Part shown: positions 1 through 10,929 of the stretch, piece after piece | How the letters are laid out: every line of letters begins with the position of its first letter | How positions within the stretch are numbered: position 1 is the first letter of the stretch | From: Oreohelix idahoensis | Taxonomy: Eukaryota; Mollusca; Gastropoda; Stylommatophora; Oreohelicidae | NCBI GenBank assembly: GCA_024509875.1 | Contig: JAMPIV010005013.1 | Span: 124,001-188,000 of the forward strand | DNA length: 64,000 bases | Direction of reading: 5' to 3' | The notes under the pieces: generated by a model | What the model saw: the letters and a program-made list of their open reading frames with translations, nothing else | The model's database searches: none | What the model was told of the DNA's origin: nothing | Position numbers and translations under genes: made by a program

Positions 1-2949
1 CACAAGAAGTATAAATGGGAAGGAAGAGGAGCTGGTGGAAGAGATGAGGAAAGCAAAACTAGAAATCCTGGCTATAACGGAAACAAAGAAAAAAGGACAA
101 GGAGTTATGGATCTCGATGGCAACACGCTGCTCTACAGTGGAGTACCCATGTCTGAAAGAGCTAAAGGGGGCGTGGGTTGCATTGTGGCCCAAAATCAAA
201 AAGATAGTATCAAGGGATGGAACTTTGTCTCGGAGCGCATTATGGTTGTTAAACTAAAAGAAGGAGAAACCATAGTCAACCTGGTCATAGTGTATGGGCC
301 AAATGAGGATGAGAGAGCAGAGGTCAAGGAGGAATTCTTCGAGCTGCTTCAAAGGACAGTGGATGACTGCCTAGATGAAGTTATCATGCTCGGAGATTTT
401 AATGCCAGAGTTGGAAATGACCATGCTAGATGGGGTGGAGTTATCGGAAGATATGGAGAAGATACTCTCAATGACAATGGAAAGCGACTCCTTAGATTCT
501 GCAGTGAGCAGAATCTGATCATTACAAACACAAAGTTCCCCCATAAGCGCATACATGCATACACTAGATGTGAACCAACAAAGAATGAGAAGTCAGTGAT
601 CGACTATGCCATTCTTCGGAGAAGCTCATTCAAATATGTCCGAGATGCTAGAGTCTGGAGGGGGCCAGAGATTGGAAGTGATCACTACCTGCTAACAATC
701 AAAAGAACAACTGAAAGAGTTGCTCAGCCTAGGAACTGCCCAACATCACGCAAGAAACCAAGTAAACGAGCAGGAGAAATGAGCATTAGGACCTACAAGC
801 TGAGAGAGCCAGAAATTAAGACCAGATATCAGGGGCTTATTGCTGCAGCGGTGAGCAACACAGAAGAACGACCTGATGACTTGGAAACCCTCTGGATTAA
901 ATTCAAGGATATCATAAAGACAGCTGCTGCAGAAGCATGCGGTGAAGTCCGACTTGGGAACAAGAGAAAGAGGACACCTTGGTGGACAGAGGAAGTCAAA
1001 GAGAAAATAAGAGAGAAGAAAATGGCATGGAAACAATACTTAGGAGCTAAAAACACAACAGGACAAATGGAAAAATATAGAGAATATGTGACACTCAGAA
1101 CAGAAGCAAAGAATAAAGTGCTAGCAGCAAAACAGAAGTCCTGGGAAGAATTTGGAGAAAAGCTAGAAAAAGATGCACAAGAAAACCAGAAATTGTTCTA
1201 TAAGACCCTAAAGAACATGAGGAAGGAAAAACAATGCCCTCTCAAATTTATAAAGGACAAGCAAGGCAAATTGCTTACTGCCCCGAAGGAAGTAATGGGA
1301 AGATGGAAAGAATATTTCTCAGAACTCCTGGATGGTGAGCATGGTGAAGCATCAGAAATGATAAACACTAGCACAGAAGAGAAAACCAATGATGGTGAAG
1401 ATGACATAAAGATGGAAGAACTGAAGGCAGCACTGGAGAAAATCAAGATGGGCAAAGCAGCAGGGCATGATGGTATAACACCAGAAATGGTTAAGTTCAT
1501 GGGAGCATCAGGCGACCTATTACTCTTAAGGGTTTTACAGGCAGCGTGGTACAACAAGACAATACCAAAGGATTGGGAGATTGCCATCATAACACCAATT
1601 TTCAAAAAGGGTGACAATCGACAGTGTGGAAACCATAGAGGCATATCCCTTCTCAGTGTCCCTGGTAAAATCTACTCTAGAATCCTAGAGCAGAGACTCC
1701 GACGCCTAGCTGAGCCACAATTGGATGAGGTCCAGTGCGGATTCCGAGCAAACCGAAGTACTCAAGACCTAATCTTCACACTCAGACAGCTGAGTGAAAA
1801 GGCCCTTGAGTATAAGAGTGAGATGCATCTTTGTTTCATAGATCTGGAAAAGGCGTTTGACAGGGTCCCCTGGAGCAAACTTTGGGACTGTTTGGCAAGG
1901 AAGAATATTCCAGCACCTCTGATTCATGCTATACAGAGCTTCTACAAGTCTTGCAGAAATTATGTGAGGACAGCAAACCATAAGTCAGAAGAGTTCAGGA
2001 CCACCACTGGTGTAAGACAAGGTGATATCCTATCACCTTACCTCTTCATACTCCTTATGGACGATGTCATCAAGGCATGTAAGGAGAGAACAAGAAAGTA
2101 TTCAGTGGGGTACTGGAAGATGAGACAGGTCTATATTTCGGAGCTGGCATTTGCTGATGATGTTGCCCTGATTGCTAAATCAGAGGCACATCTCCAATCC
2201 AACCTGCAAGTCTGGAAGGAAGAGCTGGAGAAGAGAGGGATGGTCATAAGCAGCTCTAAAACAAAATCCATGGTGATATCACGAGAAGAAAGAAAACATC
2301 AGATTAAGCTGGTGGAACAGGTCCTGGAGCAATTCGACCACTTTAAATACCTCGGAGCTATTATAGACCGAAAGGGAGGCATCAAAGAAGAGTTGGCCAC
2401 TCGAAAAGCAGCAGCTGGGAGACTTTTTCAGGCCATAAATCGAGGATTCCTCAGCAAGAGAGAGGTTGGTAAGAAAACGAAGATGGCTGTATACCGCTCC
2501 ACCTATGTCCCAGTCTTGACATACGGATGCGAGTCATGGGCAATGACTACAACCCATAAAAGCCAGATCCAAACCTCAGAAATGAGGTATCTGAGGAAGG
2601 TGGTTGAAGTAACAAGAAGAGACATGGTATGCAACCAGACGATACGTCAAGGCCTTAAATCCTACCCCCTGCAGACCCAAGTAGAACAGTCCCAATTAAG
2701 ATGGTTTGGCCATGTCTGCAGAATGGGAGAAGATCGGATACCACGACAAGCATGGGAAACAAAGAGCCAAGGATCCAGACCCCGAGGACGACCCAGAGTC
2801 CGCTGGGAGGACAACATTAGACAATCTTTGAAGGATCGAGGACTAGAATGGAACCAGGCCAGGAGGAAGACAGCCGATAGGATAGTCTGGCGCTCTCTCT
2901 TCCAAACCTCTACACCTCACGGTAGAAGGGGAACGACTAAGTAAGTAAG
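1..2949 (+). mobile_element. RTE-type LINE copy 1, nearly complete, cut by left window edge
   Basis: This is the 3' 2.95 kb of a non-LTR retrotransposon. Comparison with the minus-strand copy at 42798-55502 shows that roughly 220 bp (5' UTR plus about 31 codons) lie left of the window. It ends in a short (TAAG)n tail and has essentially no 3' UTR. A single ORF, a total size near 3.2 kb and a tandem-repeat tail are typical of the RTE clade. The tail is followed at 2950-2960 by TAGATCAGGGG, which recurs at 6654-6664 and is the target duplication of the second LINE copy. The clade call rests on architecture and remembered family resemblance, not on a tree. Confidence 0.88.
2..2944 (+). CDS. LINE endonuclease-reverse transcriptase, open to window edge
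   Basis: This is the polyprotein that nicks target DNA and primes reverse transcription there. The frame is open from base 2; the minus-strand copy shows that the true start lies outside the window, so the GTG at 35 is not the start. From base 35 the ORF has 969 residues. The N-terminal third is an APE-like endonuclease with ITETK, LGDFNARVG (near residue 120) and GSDHYLL (near 215). The middle is the reverse transcriptase with AAGHDGITPEM, GNHRGISLLS, DLEKAFDRVPW, GVRQGDILSPYLF and the catalytic FADD (near 706). The C-terminus has LRWFGHVCRMGEDR and RPRGRPRVRWED, typical of RTE-like proteins. All catalytic residues I can recognise are present and there is no internal stop. The TAA stop at 2942-2944 lies within the (TAAG)n tail. 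Confidence 0.92.
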   Translation, partial: TRSINGKEEELVEEMRKAKLEILAITETKKKGQGVMDLDGNTLLYSGVPMSERAKGGVGCIVAQNQKDSIKGWNFVSERIMVVKLKEGETIVNLVIVYGPNEDERAEVKEEFFELLQRTVDDCLDEVIMLGDFNARVGNDHARWGGVIGRYGEDTLNDNGKRLLRFCSEQNLIITNTKFPHKRIHAYTRCEPTKNEKSVIDYAILRRSSFKYVRDARVWRGPEIGSDHYLLTIKRTTERVAQPRNCPTSRKKPSKRAGEMSIRTYKLREPEIKTRYQGLIAAAVSNTEERPDDLETLWIKFKDIIKTAAAEACGEVRLGNKRKRTPWWTEEVKEKIREKKMAWKQYLGAKNTTGQMEKYREYVTLRTEAKNKVLAAKQKSWEEFGEKLEKDAQENQKLFYKTLKNMRKEKQCPLKFIKDKQGKLLTAPKEVMGRWKEYFSELLDGEHGEASEMINTSTEEKTNDGEDDIKMEELKAALEKIKMGKAAGHDGITPEMVKFMGASGDLLLLRVLQAAWYNKTIPKDWEIAIITPIFKKGDNRQCGNHRGISLLSVPGKIYSRILEQRLRRLAEPQLDEVQCGFRANRSTQDLIFTLRQLSEKALEYKSEMHLCFIDLEKAFDRVPWSKLWDCLARKNIPAPLIHAIQSFYKSCRNYVRTANHKSEEFRTTTGVRQGDILSPYLFILLMDDVIKACKERTRKYSVGYWKMRQVYISELAFADDVALIAKSEAHLQSNLQVWKEELEKRGMVISSSKTKSMVISREERKHQIKLVEQVLEQFDHFKYLGAIIDRKGGIKEELATRKAAAGRLFQAINRGFLSKREVGKKTKMAVYRSTYVPVLTYGCESWAMTTTHKSQIQTSEMRYLRKVVEVTRRDMVCNQTIRQGLKSYPLQTQVEQSQLRWFGHVCRMGEDRIPRQAWETKSQGSRPRGRPRVRWEDNIRQSLKDRGLEWNQARRKTADRIVWRSLFQTSTPHGRRGTTK

Positions 2950-2960
2950 TAGATCAGGGG

Positions 2961-4374
2961 AACTCCACCTAGGCCGTTCTCAAGCACTGTTGAAAAAGGA
3001 GGAAGGCGGCCTGCATGGAGAAGAATTTGGAGAAAAGCTAGAAGAAAATGCTCAAGAAAACCAGAAATTGTTATACAAGACCCTAAAGAAATGAGGAATG
3101 AAAAATGGTGCCCTTTTAAATTTATAAAGGACAAGCAATGCAAATTGCTTACTGCCCCAAAGAAAGCAATGGAAAGATGGAAAGAATATTTATCAGAACT
3201 CCTTGATGGTGAGCAAGGTCAAGCATCAGAAATGATAACCACTAGCACAGAAGAGGAAACCAATGGTGGCGAAGTCAGGCAAAGCAGCATGGCATGATGA
3301 TATAACACCAGAAATGGTTAAGTACACTGGAGCAGCAGGCGACCTATTACTCCTGAGGGTCCTACAGGCAGCCATAATAACACTCATTTTCAAGACATGG
3401 TGAGAAAGGTCAAGCATCATAAATCTGGAGAAGGCGTTTGACAAGGTCCCCTGGAACAAACTTTGGGACTGCTTGGCAAAGAAAAACATTCCATCACCTT
3501 ATCTTTACATACTTCTCATGGACGATCTCATCAAAGCATGTAAGGAGAGGACAAGAAAGTATTCAGAGGGGTGCTGGAAGATTAGACGTGTCTGTATTTC
3601 AGAGCTGGCATTAGCCGATGATGTTGTCCTGATTGCTAAATCAGAGGCACATCTTCAATCCAACCAGCAAGTCTGGAAGGAAGACCTACAGATGAGAGGG
3701 ATAGTCATCAGCAGCTCCAAAACAAAAACCATGGTGATATCATGAGAGGCAAGAAGACATCAGATTATGCTGGGAGAACATGTTCTGGAGAAGGTCAACC
3801 ACTATAAAAACCTTGTAGCTGGAATCAACTGGAAGGGAGGCATCAAAGAAGAGTTGGCTACTCGAAGAGCAGCAGCTGGGAGACTTTTTCAGGCCATAAA
3901 TCGACTATACCTCAGTAAAAGAGAAGTTCGTAAGAAGACGAAGATGGCTGTACACTGCTCCACCCATGTCCAGTCTTGACGTATGGATGCATTCCTTGGC
4001 CATGGGCAATGACTACAACCCACAAATGCCAGATCCAAACCTCAGAAATGAGGTATCTGAGGAAAGTGGTTTGAGTAACAAGAACAGACATGGTCCGCAA
4101 CCAGATGATGCGTCATGGCCTAAAAACCCAACATCTGCAGACCCAAGCAGAACAGTCCCAACTAAGATGGCCATGTCTGCAGAATGGGAGGATCAGCTAC
4201 CACGACTAGTTTGACAAACTAAGAGCCAGGGATGCAGATCTCCAGGACGACCCAGAGTCCACTAGGAGGACAACATAAGACAATCTCTGTAGGACCGAGG
4301 ACTAGAATGGAACCAGGCCATGAGGAAGACAACCGATAGGATAGTGTGGCGCTCTCCCTTCCAAACCTCTACAC
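2961..4374 (+). pseudogene. RTE LINE copy 2, internally deleted, 5' part
   Basis: This copy starts AACTCCACC, the same 5' terminus as the full-length minus-strand copy, so its 5' end is complete. About 50 bp of 5' UTR joins directly to the region equivalent to about 1147 of copy 1, so the whole endonuclease is deleted. Fragments of the reverse transcriptase follow with further deletions and frameshifts; FADD is changed to LADD (SELALADDVVLIAKSE near 3601-3645), and the C-terminal part near 3760-4370 is broken. The copy is interrupted at 4374 by a solo LTR and resumes at 6615. It is flanked by TAGATCAGGGG at 2950-2960 and 6654-6664. Confidence 0.88.
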
Positions 4375-6614
4375 TGTCATAAGAGGTTTTGATGTTAATA
4401 AAAGTATAGGCTATCCTGGACAAATAGGTGTATCAGAGGATACCAGGATAGTGCCAGATAAGAGACTGGTCTTATAAGAAATACACCCTTCTCTGAAAAG
4501 AGCAAGGGTGTATAGACATCAAAGTGGGGTCAAGCTATGTAAGTTCTCAGAGAAGAGGATGATGTAGTACTCTGAGTACCTAACTGCTACCTCTTGAGAT
4601 TCCAATTTGATTTAGCTACGGGTCTAGGGGAATGTATTTAATATAATTAATGATTAATTTCAAACAGAACTTCAACTTTAATAAAATTATTTAAGCAAGG
4701 CTATATGAACTGTTATGTACAATTTAATTGTCCTGAACCTCAATCTTTTGGGCAGGAATTTTAAAATCAAGAAAATGTGTATTTACATAATGAAATAAAT
4801 ATTTTTGAAAAATCTGTTCATTTTTGTAAATGGGTCACTGGAATGTCTACACACACAGTTCCTGTTTAAAATATTGATACTGCTACTAACCCTACACTGT
4901 AAGGTCTGCTACTTTCATCATCCCACAGTTTTTAAGTTTCATTGGGTGAATGAGTTTGGATGAACCAACATTGCTTTTTTAAAGGACTTATCTTTAGACT
5001 GTTTCTACTGCTGTTCTGTCAATAGTAGTCAGGATCACCAACTTTGTGACTCCTGGCTGAGACGATGGGGTCTAGCTCCAAGTGTATGAGGAGCCCTCAA
5101 CTCCCACACGCGCCTCTTCTCAACTGATGCAGCCACGAGGTAAATGTGTGATATAACCTGGAATAGAAGGACAACCCATTCCATGTAGAAGTCTGCCTCA
5201 ATCAATTCACCCCTAAACAATATTAAAACTTACCATGGTCAGTTATTTGTGCTAACAATGTTGCACAAGACCTTGAATTCCGTTCTCTACAATCAGTTTC
5301 ATGAAATCATTCTTTCTCTGTGTTGATACAATGTTTGGGTCTCTCGTCCATGTTTGGCTTCCATACAATAAGCATGGCAAGTACAATACAGCATGTGACC
5401 TATTGATTACTTCATTCTAACCTTCCCTATATGTTTATCCCATGATCTATGAACAGTGTGTCACTCCAGAAGAAAATACTAAATTAAACCGATACTAACA
5501 CTTACTGGTCATAATTGTGCCATATTTCAACCTTTATACACATTTTTTTTTTCCATTTCAAACAAGCCTGCTTACTACACACATTCCTACTTAGGTCATC
5601 GTGACACAACCATCCTGGCAGTTTGCACTTTCAAATTAATATGGAACACATAGGCTTTTTACTTACAGGTCAATTATTTAACAAAGTATGCAAATAAAAT
5701 TATCTTTCTTACCCTCAAGTAAAGAAGTTCACACACACACAAGTTGACTGGCCGTAAAAGGGTTCTTAGCACTGCTTTATCAGTTCAAATGGCAAAGGCT
5801 TGGTCCTACTGTCTCTTAGGATACGTCAGCTCGGCGTGTTTTTTATGTTTCAATGGCGGAAAACCATAAGAGGTTGTTACTATTTATAGAACTTCCCTCG
5901 ACCAATCAGATGAAAATCAAAAAGTTAATTTTTGAGACTTGAGACTATTGCGTTTCTAAGCGTGTTTGTCTAATCTTACCAAATTTGAATATTTTATATT
6001 ATAGTTATTAGTGGACCGATTTCAATTATCAAAAGTGATAATTGAACAGCCAATTAATCTCTATCTTTCTATATAGTTTTCCCTTAGTTATTCCTTTGCA
6101 TTTCAATCTGGGTAATTTTTAAGTAATTAAATTTTGCATTACCCTGATGTGAAAATATCACTAAATTAAATTTTTCTAAGTTAATATAATTTTATTATGA
6201 GGGAATCTTTATGTTTATGTGTTAAGCAATATCAGCTCTATAATTCGAGATATCCCCTTCATTTTAATTATCTTTAGTTATGAAGAAATAAATTATCTAA
6301 GTTCGGTCCAAAAACACAAAATAGGCATTATTTCCACGTCAACCAAAATTTTCTTATCACTACAAGAAATGGAAACGATTTGATTGGTTGTTAAATTTGT
6401 ACTATGCTCTTAGATAATTATTGGGGTGGGCGGTAACTTTTGACTTGTTTCCTAGACAAATTCAAATATGCTAGATAAATTGTTGGCGGTACATTTGACT
6501 GAACCCTCAGACAAATTTCAAATATTGTAGTTATTTATAGATTTAAAAATACGTTAACTAGTTTTTGAGCGGGGAATTTTTGAGCGTGTTGTCATACAGA
6601 TTCACTTCACTACA
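4375..6614. mobile_element. Putative solo LTR, about 2.24 kb
   Basis: The segment begins TGTCATAAGAGG, ends TTCACTACA (TG...CA), and is flanked by a perfect 5-bp repeat TACAC (4370-4374 and 6615-6619). Removing it and one TACAC rejoins LINE copy 2 exactly. No ORF of note, no internal reading frame and no second copy of its ends is visible, so a solo LTR left by LTR-LTR recombination is the simplest reading. A non-coding LTR-ended element is the alternative. It is AT-rich, with possible polyadenylation signals. Confidence 0.62.
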
Positions 6615-6653
6615 TACACCTCACAGTAGAAGAGGAACGACTAAGTAAATAAG
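6615..6653 (+). mobile_element. 3' tail of RTE LINE copy 2
   Basis: TACACCTCACAGTAGAAGAG and the following bases up to the TAAG-type tail match the last 35 bp of copy 1. This short segment is the remainder of LINE copy 2 beyond the solo LTR. It is followed by the 11-bp target duplication at 6654-6664, which overlaps the first six bases of the hAT end. Confidence 0.85.
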
Positions 6654-6658
6654 TAGAT

Positions 6659-7178
6659 CAGGGGCCCACAAAGTAGTCGATATTGGCCCCCAAAGGTAGA
6701 AACTGACATCCACGGGTCAATTAAACTTTTGGGGCCGAAAATTTACAATCATATAAGAAATAAAATACCTGCCGTGACTCAATTTTACATCTGGAAATAC
6801 TGTTACAAAATACCCCATGCTGTGTGCAGCAGTTGAGCCGGTTCTACTTACATTCCCAAATTTGCAATCGGTTGAAGCTGGTTTTAGCCACATAAATGTA
6901 GTTTTATCAAAGCAAAGAAGCAAACTGAACCTAGAAGAGCACTGTGACTTATGGCTAAAACTCACTAATTTCCAACCAAATACCAATGCCCTTATTAATA
7001 CTGACCAACCATAGGCTTCCCATTAATGAATTTAACCAGTTCAATAAAAAGGTAATATTAATTTGTATGCCTGTATAATCACTTCCTTATTTTATTTATT
7101 TATTTTTTTGCCTGGAGTCGACTAAGGATCAAGGATTCCATGGAGGGGTCAGGACTCAAAAAAGTTTAGGGACCCCTG
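6659..7178 (+). mobile_element. hAT transposon remnant (ZBED-like family)
   Basis: The inverted ends are CAGGGGCCCACAAAG at the left and TTTAGGGACCCCTG at the right. The flanking 8-mers AAGTAGAT (6651-6658) and ATGTAGAT (7179-7186) match at seven of eight positions, as expected for a hAT duplication; the mismatch falls where LINE copy 2 inserted. Only the C-terminal part of the transposase remains (6817-7014), so the copy is internally deleted. A related copy lies on the minus strand at 16187-17282. Confidence 0.75.
6817..7014 (+). pseudogene. hAT transposase C-terminal fragment
   Basis: The 65-residue frame contains LQSVEAGFSHINVVLSKQR and KLNLEEHCDLWLKLT, which match the hAT C-terminal dimerisation region of ZBED5-like proteins. 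The BED finger and catalytic core are absent. It shares clear similarity with the fragment on the minus strand at 16774-17007. Confidence 0.7.
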
Positions 7179-7186
7179 ATGTAGAT

Positions 7187-7839
7187 CATTAATGTATTGG
7201 CCACCTTTGCGTTAGGTTCTCCTTTCCCACTAATAATTTTACTTCTGATTTTCATCACCAAACTGCTATGCATTCTTGCACCAGGTCTGGGACATAGATA
7301 AAACCCCCATTTACACTGTGATGCATGGTGCTCAAGGGTTAAGGAGGTTCCATCTAGGTATAGAATTATGACATTTTTAGGAAGTGGTTTTGCTTGGTAT
7401 TACATATTGTTCACCTGACAAAAGGAAGCATTCTCATTACAGGCCAGACTAACCTCTACAGGATTTCTATTTCCAAAATTTTACTTAAAAATGTTAAATA
7501 CTATCTGGGTTCCCTATTGCTCACACTTTCCAGAACAATAAAACTGCTTCCTATCTTCAGCACATAATGCAGATGAGAATGGGGATATGTCTCGGATTTC
7601 GTGGTTAGTGATGGCCACACTGGAGATAGGATCAGATTATGAACTGCTTTTCTTTTGTTTCTAATATAAAATGCTGCTTCAGTTTCTGGAACAAGGAAGA
7701 CAGAATCAGCAATAAAGTTTCAGTGTCACCAACAGCCAACCTGAATTAATTCTTGATCTGTTTCAACTTTTTGTTACAGGGATTGTGTGTGAGTGAGTGT
7801 GTGCATAAGAGTTCAAAGTACATTGAGAAAGAAGAAATA
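7187..7839. other. Unassigned stretch, no gene seen
   Basis: I see no credible ORF, repeat ends or RNA gene here. The sequence is ordinary AT-rich DNA between the hAT remnant and the LINE endonuclease fragment. Confidence 0.5.
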
Positions 7840-8044
7840 ACACTGCAGTTCTGTTGGGTGACCTAAATACTAAGTTAGGTGCAGACAACTGCAGCTTCAG
7901 AGAAATCAAGGGAAAAAGAGCGCTAGGAACAATGAACAAAAATGGGAAATATTCACAAATTTCTGTGCTTCAAATCAACTGGTTATAGGAGGAAGCATAT
8001 TTCCACATGAGAGAATACATAAAGCAACATGGATATCACTAGAC
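7840..8044 (+). pseudogene. LINE endonuclease fragment, left half
   Basis: Translation in shifting frames gives LLGDLNTKLGADN and then GGSIFPHERIHKATWIS, matching the APE-endonuclease core common in invertebrate LINEs (annotated in many genomes as craniofacial development protein 2-like). Frameshifts and the lack of the remainder show an old remnant. The reading continues at 12379 after the inserted hAT, so this fragment is the oldest layer of the nest. Confidence 0.7.
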
Positions 8045-8182
8045 CAGTGCTCCGCAACCGGTGTCTGCCTGGTGTGCCGTGACACCACAAAAGAATTTTA
8101 CATATAAATTTTACAAATAATAAGTTGAGTTATCATCACCCATCAATCTATGGGTGTTCTTTTTCTTCTGCATCATTTGCTC

Positions 8183-8365
8183 TCATTCTACATTAATGAC
8201 GCTAAAAACGGCAGTAATCAGCTCAAAGCTGCTGACATCTCCAAACATTTTTTTAAGGAGAGAAGGAAACTGTTGCCATACCAGTAGCTTTAGGTAGGTG
8301 GAACCCATCAATGCAAAGGTCCGGTACTCTTCCCACCTGGTGGGACATCTTTGGTTGAGCACCAC
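8183..8365 (-). pseudogene. Probable hAT transposase C-terminal remnant
   Basis: The 60-residue minus frame contains FPSLLKKMFGDVSSFE followed by AVFSVINVE. This resembles the hAT motif in which a short FGS-type segment precedes a conserved F-S-x-x-N. It lies just inside the hAT end, where the C-terminus is expected. The similarity is short and I could be over-reading it. Confidence 0.45.
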
Positions 8366-8639
8366 CTTGTTGAGTCATATCTGTATCAGTCATCTCAAGG
8401 CGGTTTGTGTTGCACTATGTTGTACGCCTTGCGATCTAGTGCAACTGACTTCAGCATGCATTTATCTGGCACTGCTTTCCTACCTTTTGGTTTTTCGTCA
8501 CTTCCCTGCAAGGCAGCAGTATGGCTTCACTATAAGGCTGGTCTAGCGTCTCTACAAAAATGTAGAAAACTTGTAAATGTCAAAATTTAAGCAGCCATCT
8601 ACGGAAGTGATGATCGACACTTCCAAAAGCAGGGCTGAT

Positions 8640-9721
8640 TGTAAACATCAAGCCAAGTCTAAAGAAAAAGAAGCAGCTGAAGAACCTGGCATCTACTGAC
8701 CAGTCTCACTAACCTCAGCAATTGGAAAACTCACTGAGATAATAGTGAATCACATGCTCTACTGGTGGCTGGAAAGCAACAAAACCATCGATGATAGTAA
8801 GGCAGGCTTCAGAAAAGATTGCAGAACAAATGACAAACTCTTTCATTTTGTGGGGAAAAAAAACTTACATGCATTCCAAGAGGGTAAACACACCACAGCT
8901 GTGTTAATGATCTGCAGCATGCACACGACACAGTACCGAGAAGGGGATCTTCACCAAAATGACAAAAATATAGCCACACACTGAACAAATGTACCTCTGC
9001 ATTTCAGCATTCCTAAATAATAGAACAAAACAAACAGCACAAGGAACTAAATCATCACACTACACAAGAACAATACAATGCTGGACGGGAATTACGACAA
9101 GGGTCAGCATTAAGTTGCTATCTCTTTGTCATAACTGACACCCCCCCCCCCCCCCCAACATTGAAGGTATCAAAAGCACTGTATGCAGATGACCTGCTCA
9201 TTTGGACAGCAGAAAAATACAAGAAACTGGCATCAGCTACAATAATAAAACCCTAGCTACAATAGTTATGTACTGCAGGCTTTGGAATCTAAATATAAAC
9301 ACGTAAAAAAAAAAAAAAAGGTATACAACTTTTTTTCACCTGGAGCATCAAGGAAAGCAAGGTGTAGCAGCTAAAACTTGATGAACAACTACTTTGGAGA
9401 AGAAAATCCAGTTTACTTAGAAGTGGAGCTTGACGGACAGCTACTCCTCAAAACCATCATGCACAAAATAAAGACAAGGCCATTGGACAGCTGAACATTG
9501 TGAAACTTGTTGCAAGCACCAGCTGGGAAGCAAGATAAGTAAATCTTAGACAGATGTACCTGGGATATGTCCGATCAGTCATGGATAATAACCTACTACT
9601 ACAGTTGACAATGAACTAAACCACCAAGGCAGATAAGGTCCAAAACAAAGCTCTCATGTTCATATGTGGGGGCATGAGAACCACAACAACAGCTGCCTGT
9701 GACATCGACACAAAGAATGAA
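8640..9721 (+). pseudogene. Jockey-like LINE, reverse transcriptase part
   Basis: Frames with stops and shifts give YRPVSLTSAIGKLTEIIVNH, ESNKTIDDSKAGFRK and the catalytic LYADDLLIW (near 9180-9205). These are the motif order of a Jockey-clade reverse transcriptase. Near 9655 the frame reads CGGMRTTTTAACDIDTK, the segment before the RNase H domain. The element is interrupted at about 9721 by an opposite-strand LINE and resumes near 10930. A run of 17 C lies inside it at about 9140. The left boundary is approximate. Confidence 0.72.
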
Positions 9722-10929
9722 GCTTATGGTTATTGTTAGTCAGAGTCTCCGCTTTGTTGATTCATCCATTACAGTGTCACTTTCTAGCAGGCAATCATTA
9801 ATAGCCCTTAGTATCTCTCCCTTATCCATATACAGTGTCCCCACTATGGGTGCTCTCGAGGCCAGTCTGTCAGCTCTCTCATTGCCACATACCCCTGCAT
9901 GAGCAGGACAGTAGATCCACACCAGTTCTTGGAGACCTGAGGATTCTATTGATGTTTTCCATTCCTTCTGCAGCCATCTGTTCTGAACTTTCTGAAGCAT
10001 GGCCTGAGAGTCTGACAATATAACGGCCCTGGATGATGGAGTTTCAGACAGCCACCTCAGTGCTGCAGTAACTGCCTCTACCTCCATTCTCATGCTGGAG
10101 GTTGTTGTCATGTAGGCTCCACTCTGTTCAGCAACAACCCTGTCCTTTATTCCCAGCATGATCACTTATCAGCTGATTAATCTCAAGCTCTGCTTTTCCG
10201 TTGCCTGAAGTTCTGCACTCTCTGCCAAGGCTAATGATGACCTGCTGGTAGCAGTTCTCCCCTGACTTACTCCACTCTTCCCTTTTGGATATATTTTCAA
10301 CCCTGGTCACCTGACCAATTGTAGCCTCTGCCTGTGCCATCCATGACATCCCCCTCTTTATTCTTGCTCCTTTGATGTCAGCTACATTCTCACGTGTGTT
10401 TACTCTTTTGTCGGTGGTTACCCGCATATAGGCTTTTGCCTTGGCCATCACATATCTGGATCTAATCGACAGCAGTCCGAGCGTATATCTCATTGTCACA
10501 ATGGAGGTATCAAGCGTGCAGCTCAAAATTAGTCACATCCCTTCATTTTGAATGCATTCCTGTCGTTCACACTGTGACATTGACAACGTAAGTATTCCTA
10601 GCCTATACTCAATTACTGAAATCATGAGCCGATGATACAGGAGAAAAAGTAGTCTCTGTTCCAAGCGCGCAGCAGCCATTGTTTTTAAGTCTGCTAGTCG
10701 TCACTTGCATTTCTGTATGATCACTTTGAAATGATGCTTGAACGATAGCCCATGATCCAACGTTACTCCCAGATACTTCAGCTTGTCTTGTCTTTCAATG
10801 TTCTGTCCATTGAAAGTGATGTCTGGAAAGTCTGCTTTCACTATGGAGTTGTTCAAAGAGCACCACATCACACAGGCCTTGTTGGGATTGACCTTTGATC
10901 AGCTTTCCTCACACCATTTAGAAACCGCC
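9722..10929 (-). pseudogene. Jockey/I-like LINE fragment: RT C-terminus plus RNase H
   Basis: Read on the minus strand, 10930-10740 gives NPNKACVMWCSLNN and DKLKYLGVTLDHGLSFKHHF, the palm/thumb region that follows the catalytic site. Degraded sequence follows, then a 141-residue RNase H frame at 9740-10165. The fragment lacks the endonuclease and most of the reverse transcriptase, so it is 5'-truncated. It splits the plus-strand Jockey-like LINE. Confidence 0.72.
9740..10165 (-). CDS. RNase H domain remnant of LINE
   Basis: This is an open frame of 141 residues whose family removes the RNA strand during LINE replication. MEVEAVTAALRWL carries the catalytic Glu, AVILSDSQAM carries an Asp, and WIYCPAHAGVCGNERADRLA carries the last Asp and the typical HxG...NERAD signature. 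The first catalytic Asp should lie just upstream, where the frame is disturbed, so the domain is incomplete. It is part of the truncated LINE at 9722-10929 and is not a cellular gene. Confidence 0.72.
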   Translation of the reverse strand: MIMLGIKDRVVAEQSGAYMTTTSSMRMEVEAVTAALRWLSETPSSRAVILSDSQAMLQKVQNRWLQKEWKTSIESSGLQELVWIYCPAHAGVCGNERADRLASRAPIVGTLYMDKGEILRAINDCLLESDTVMDESTKRRL

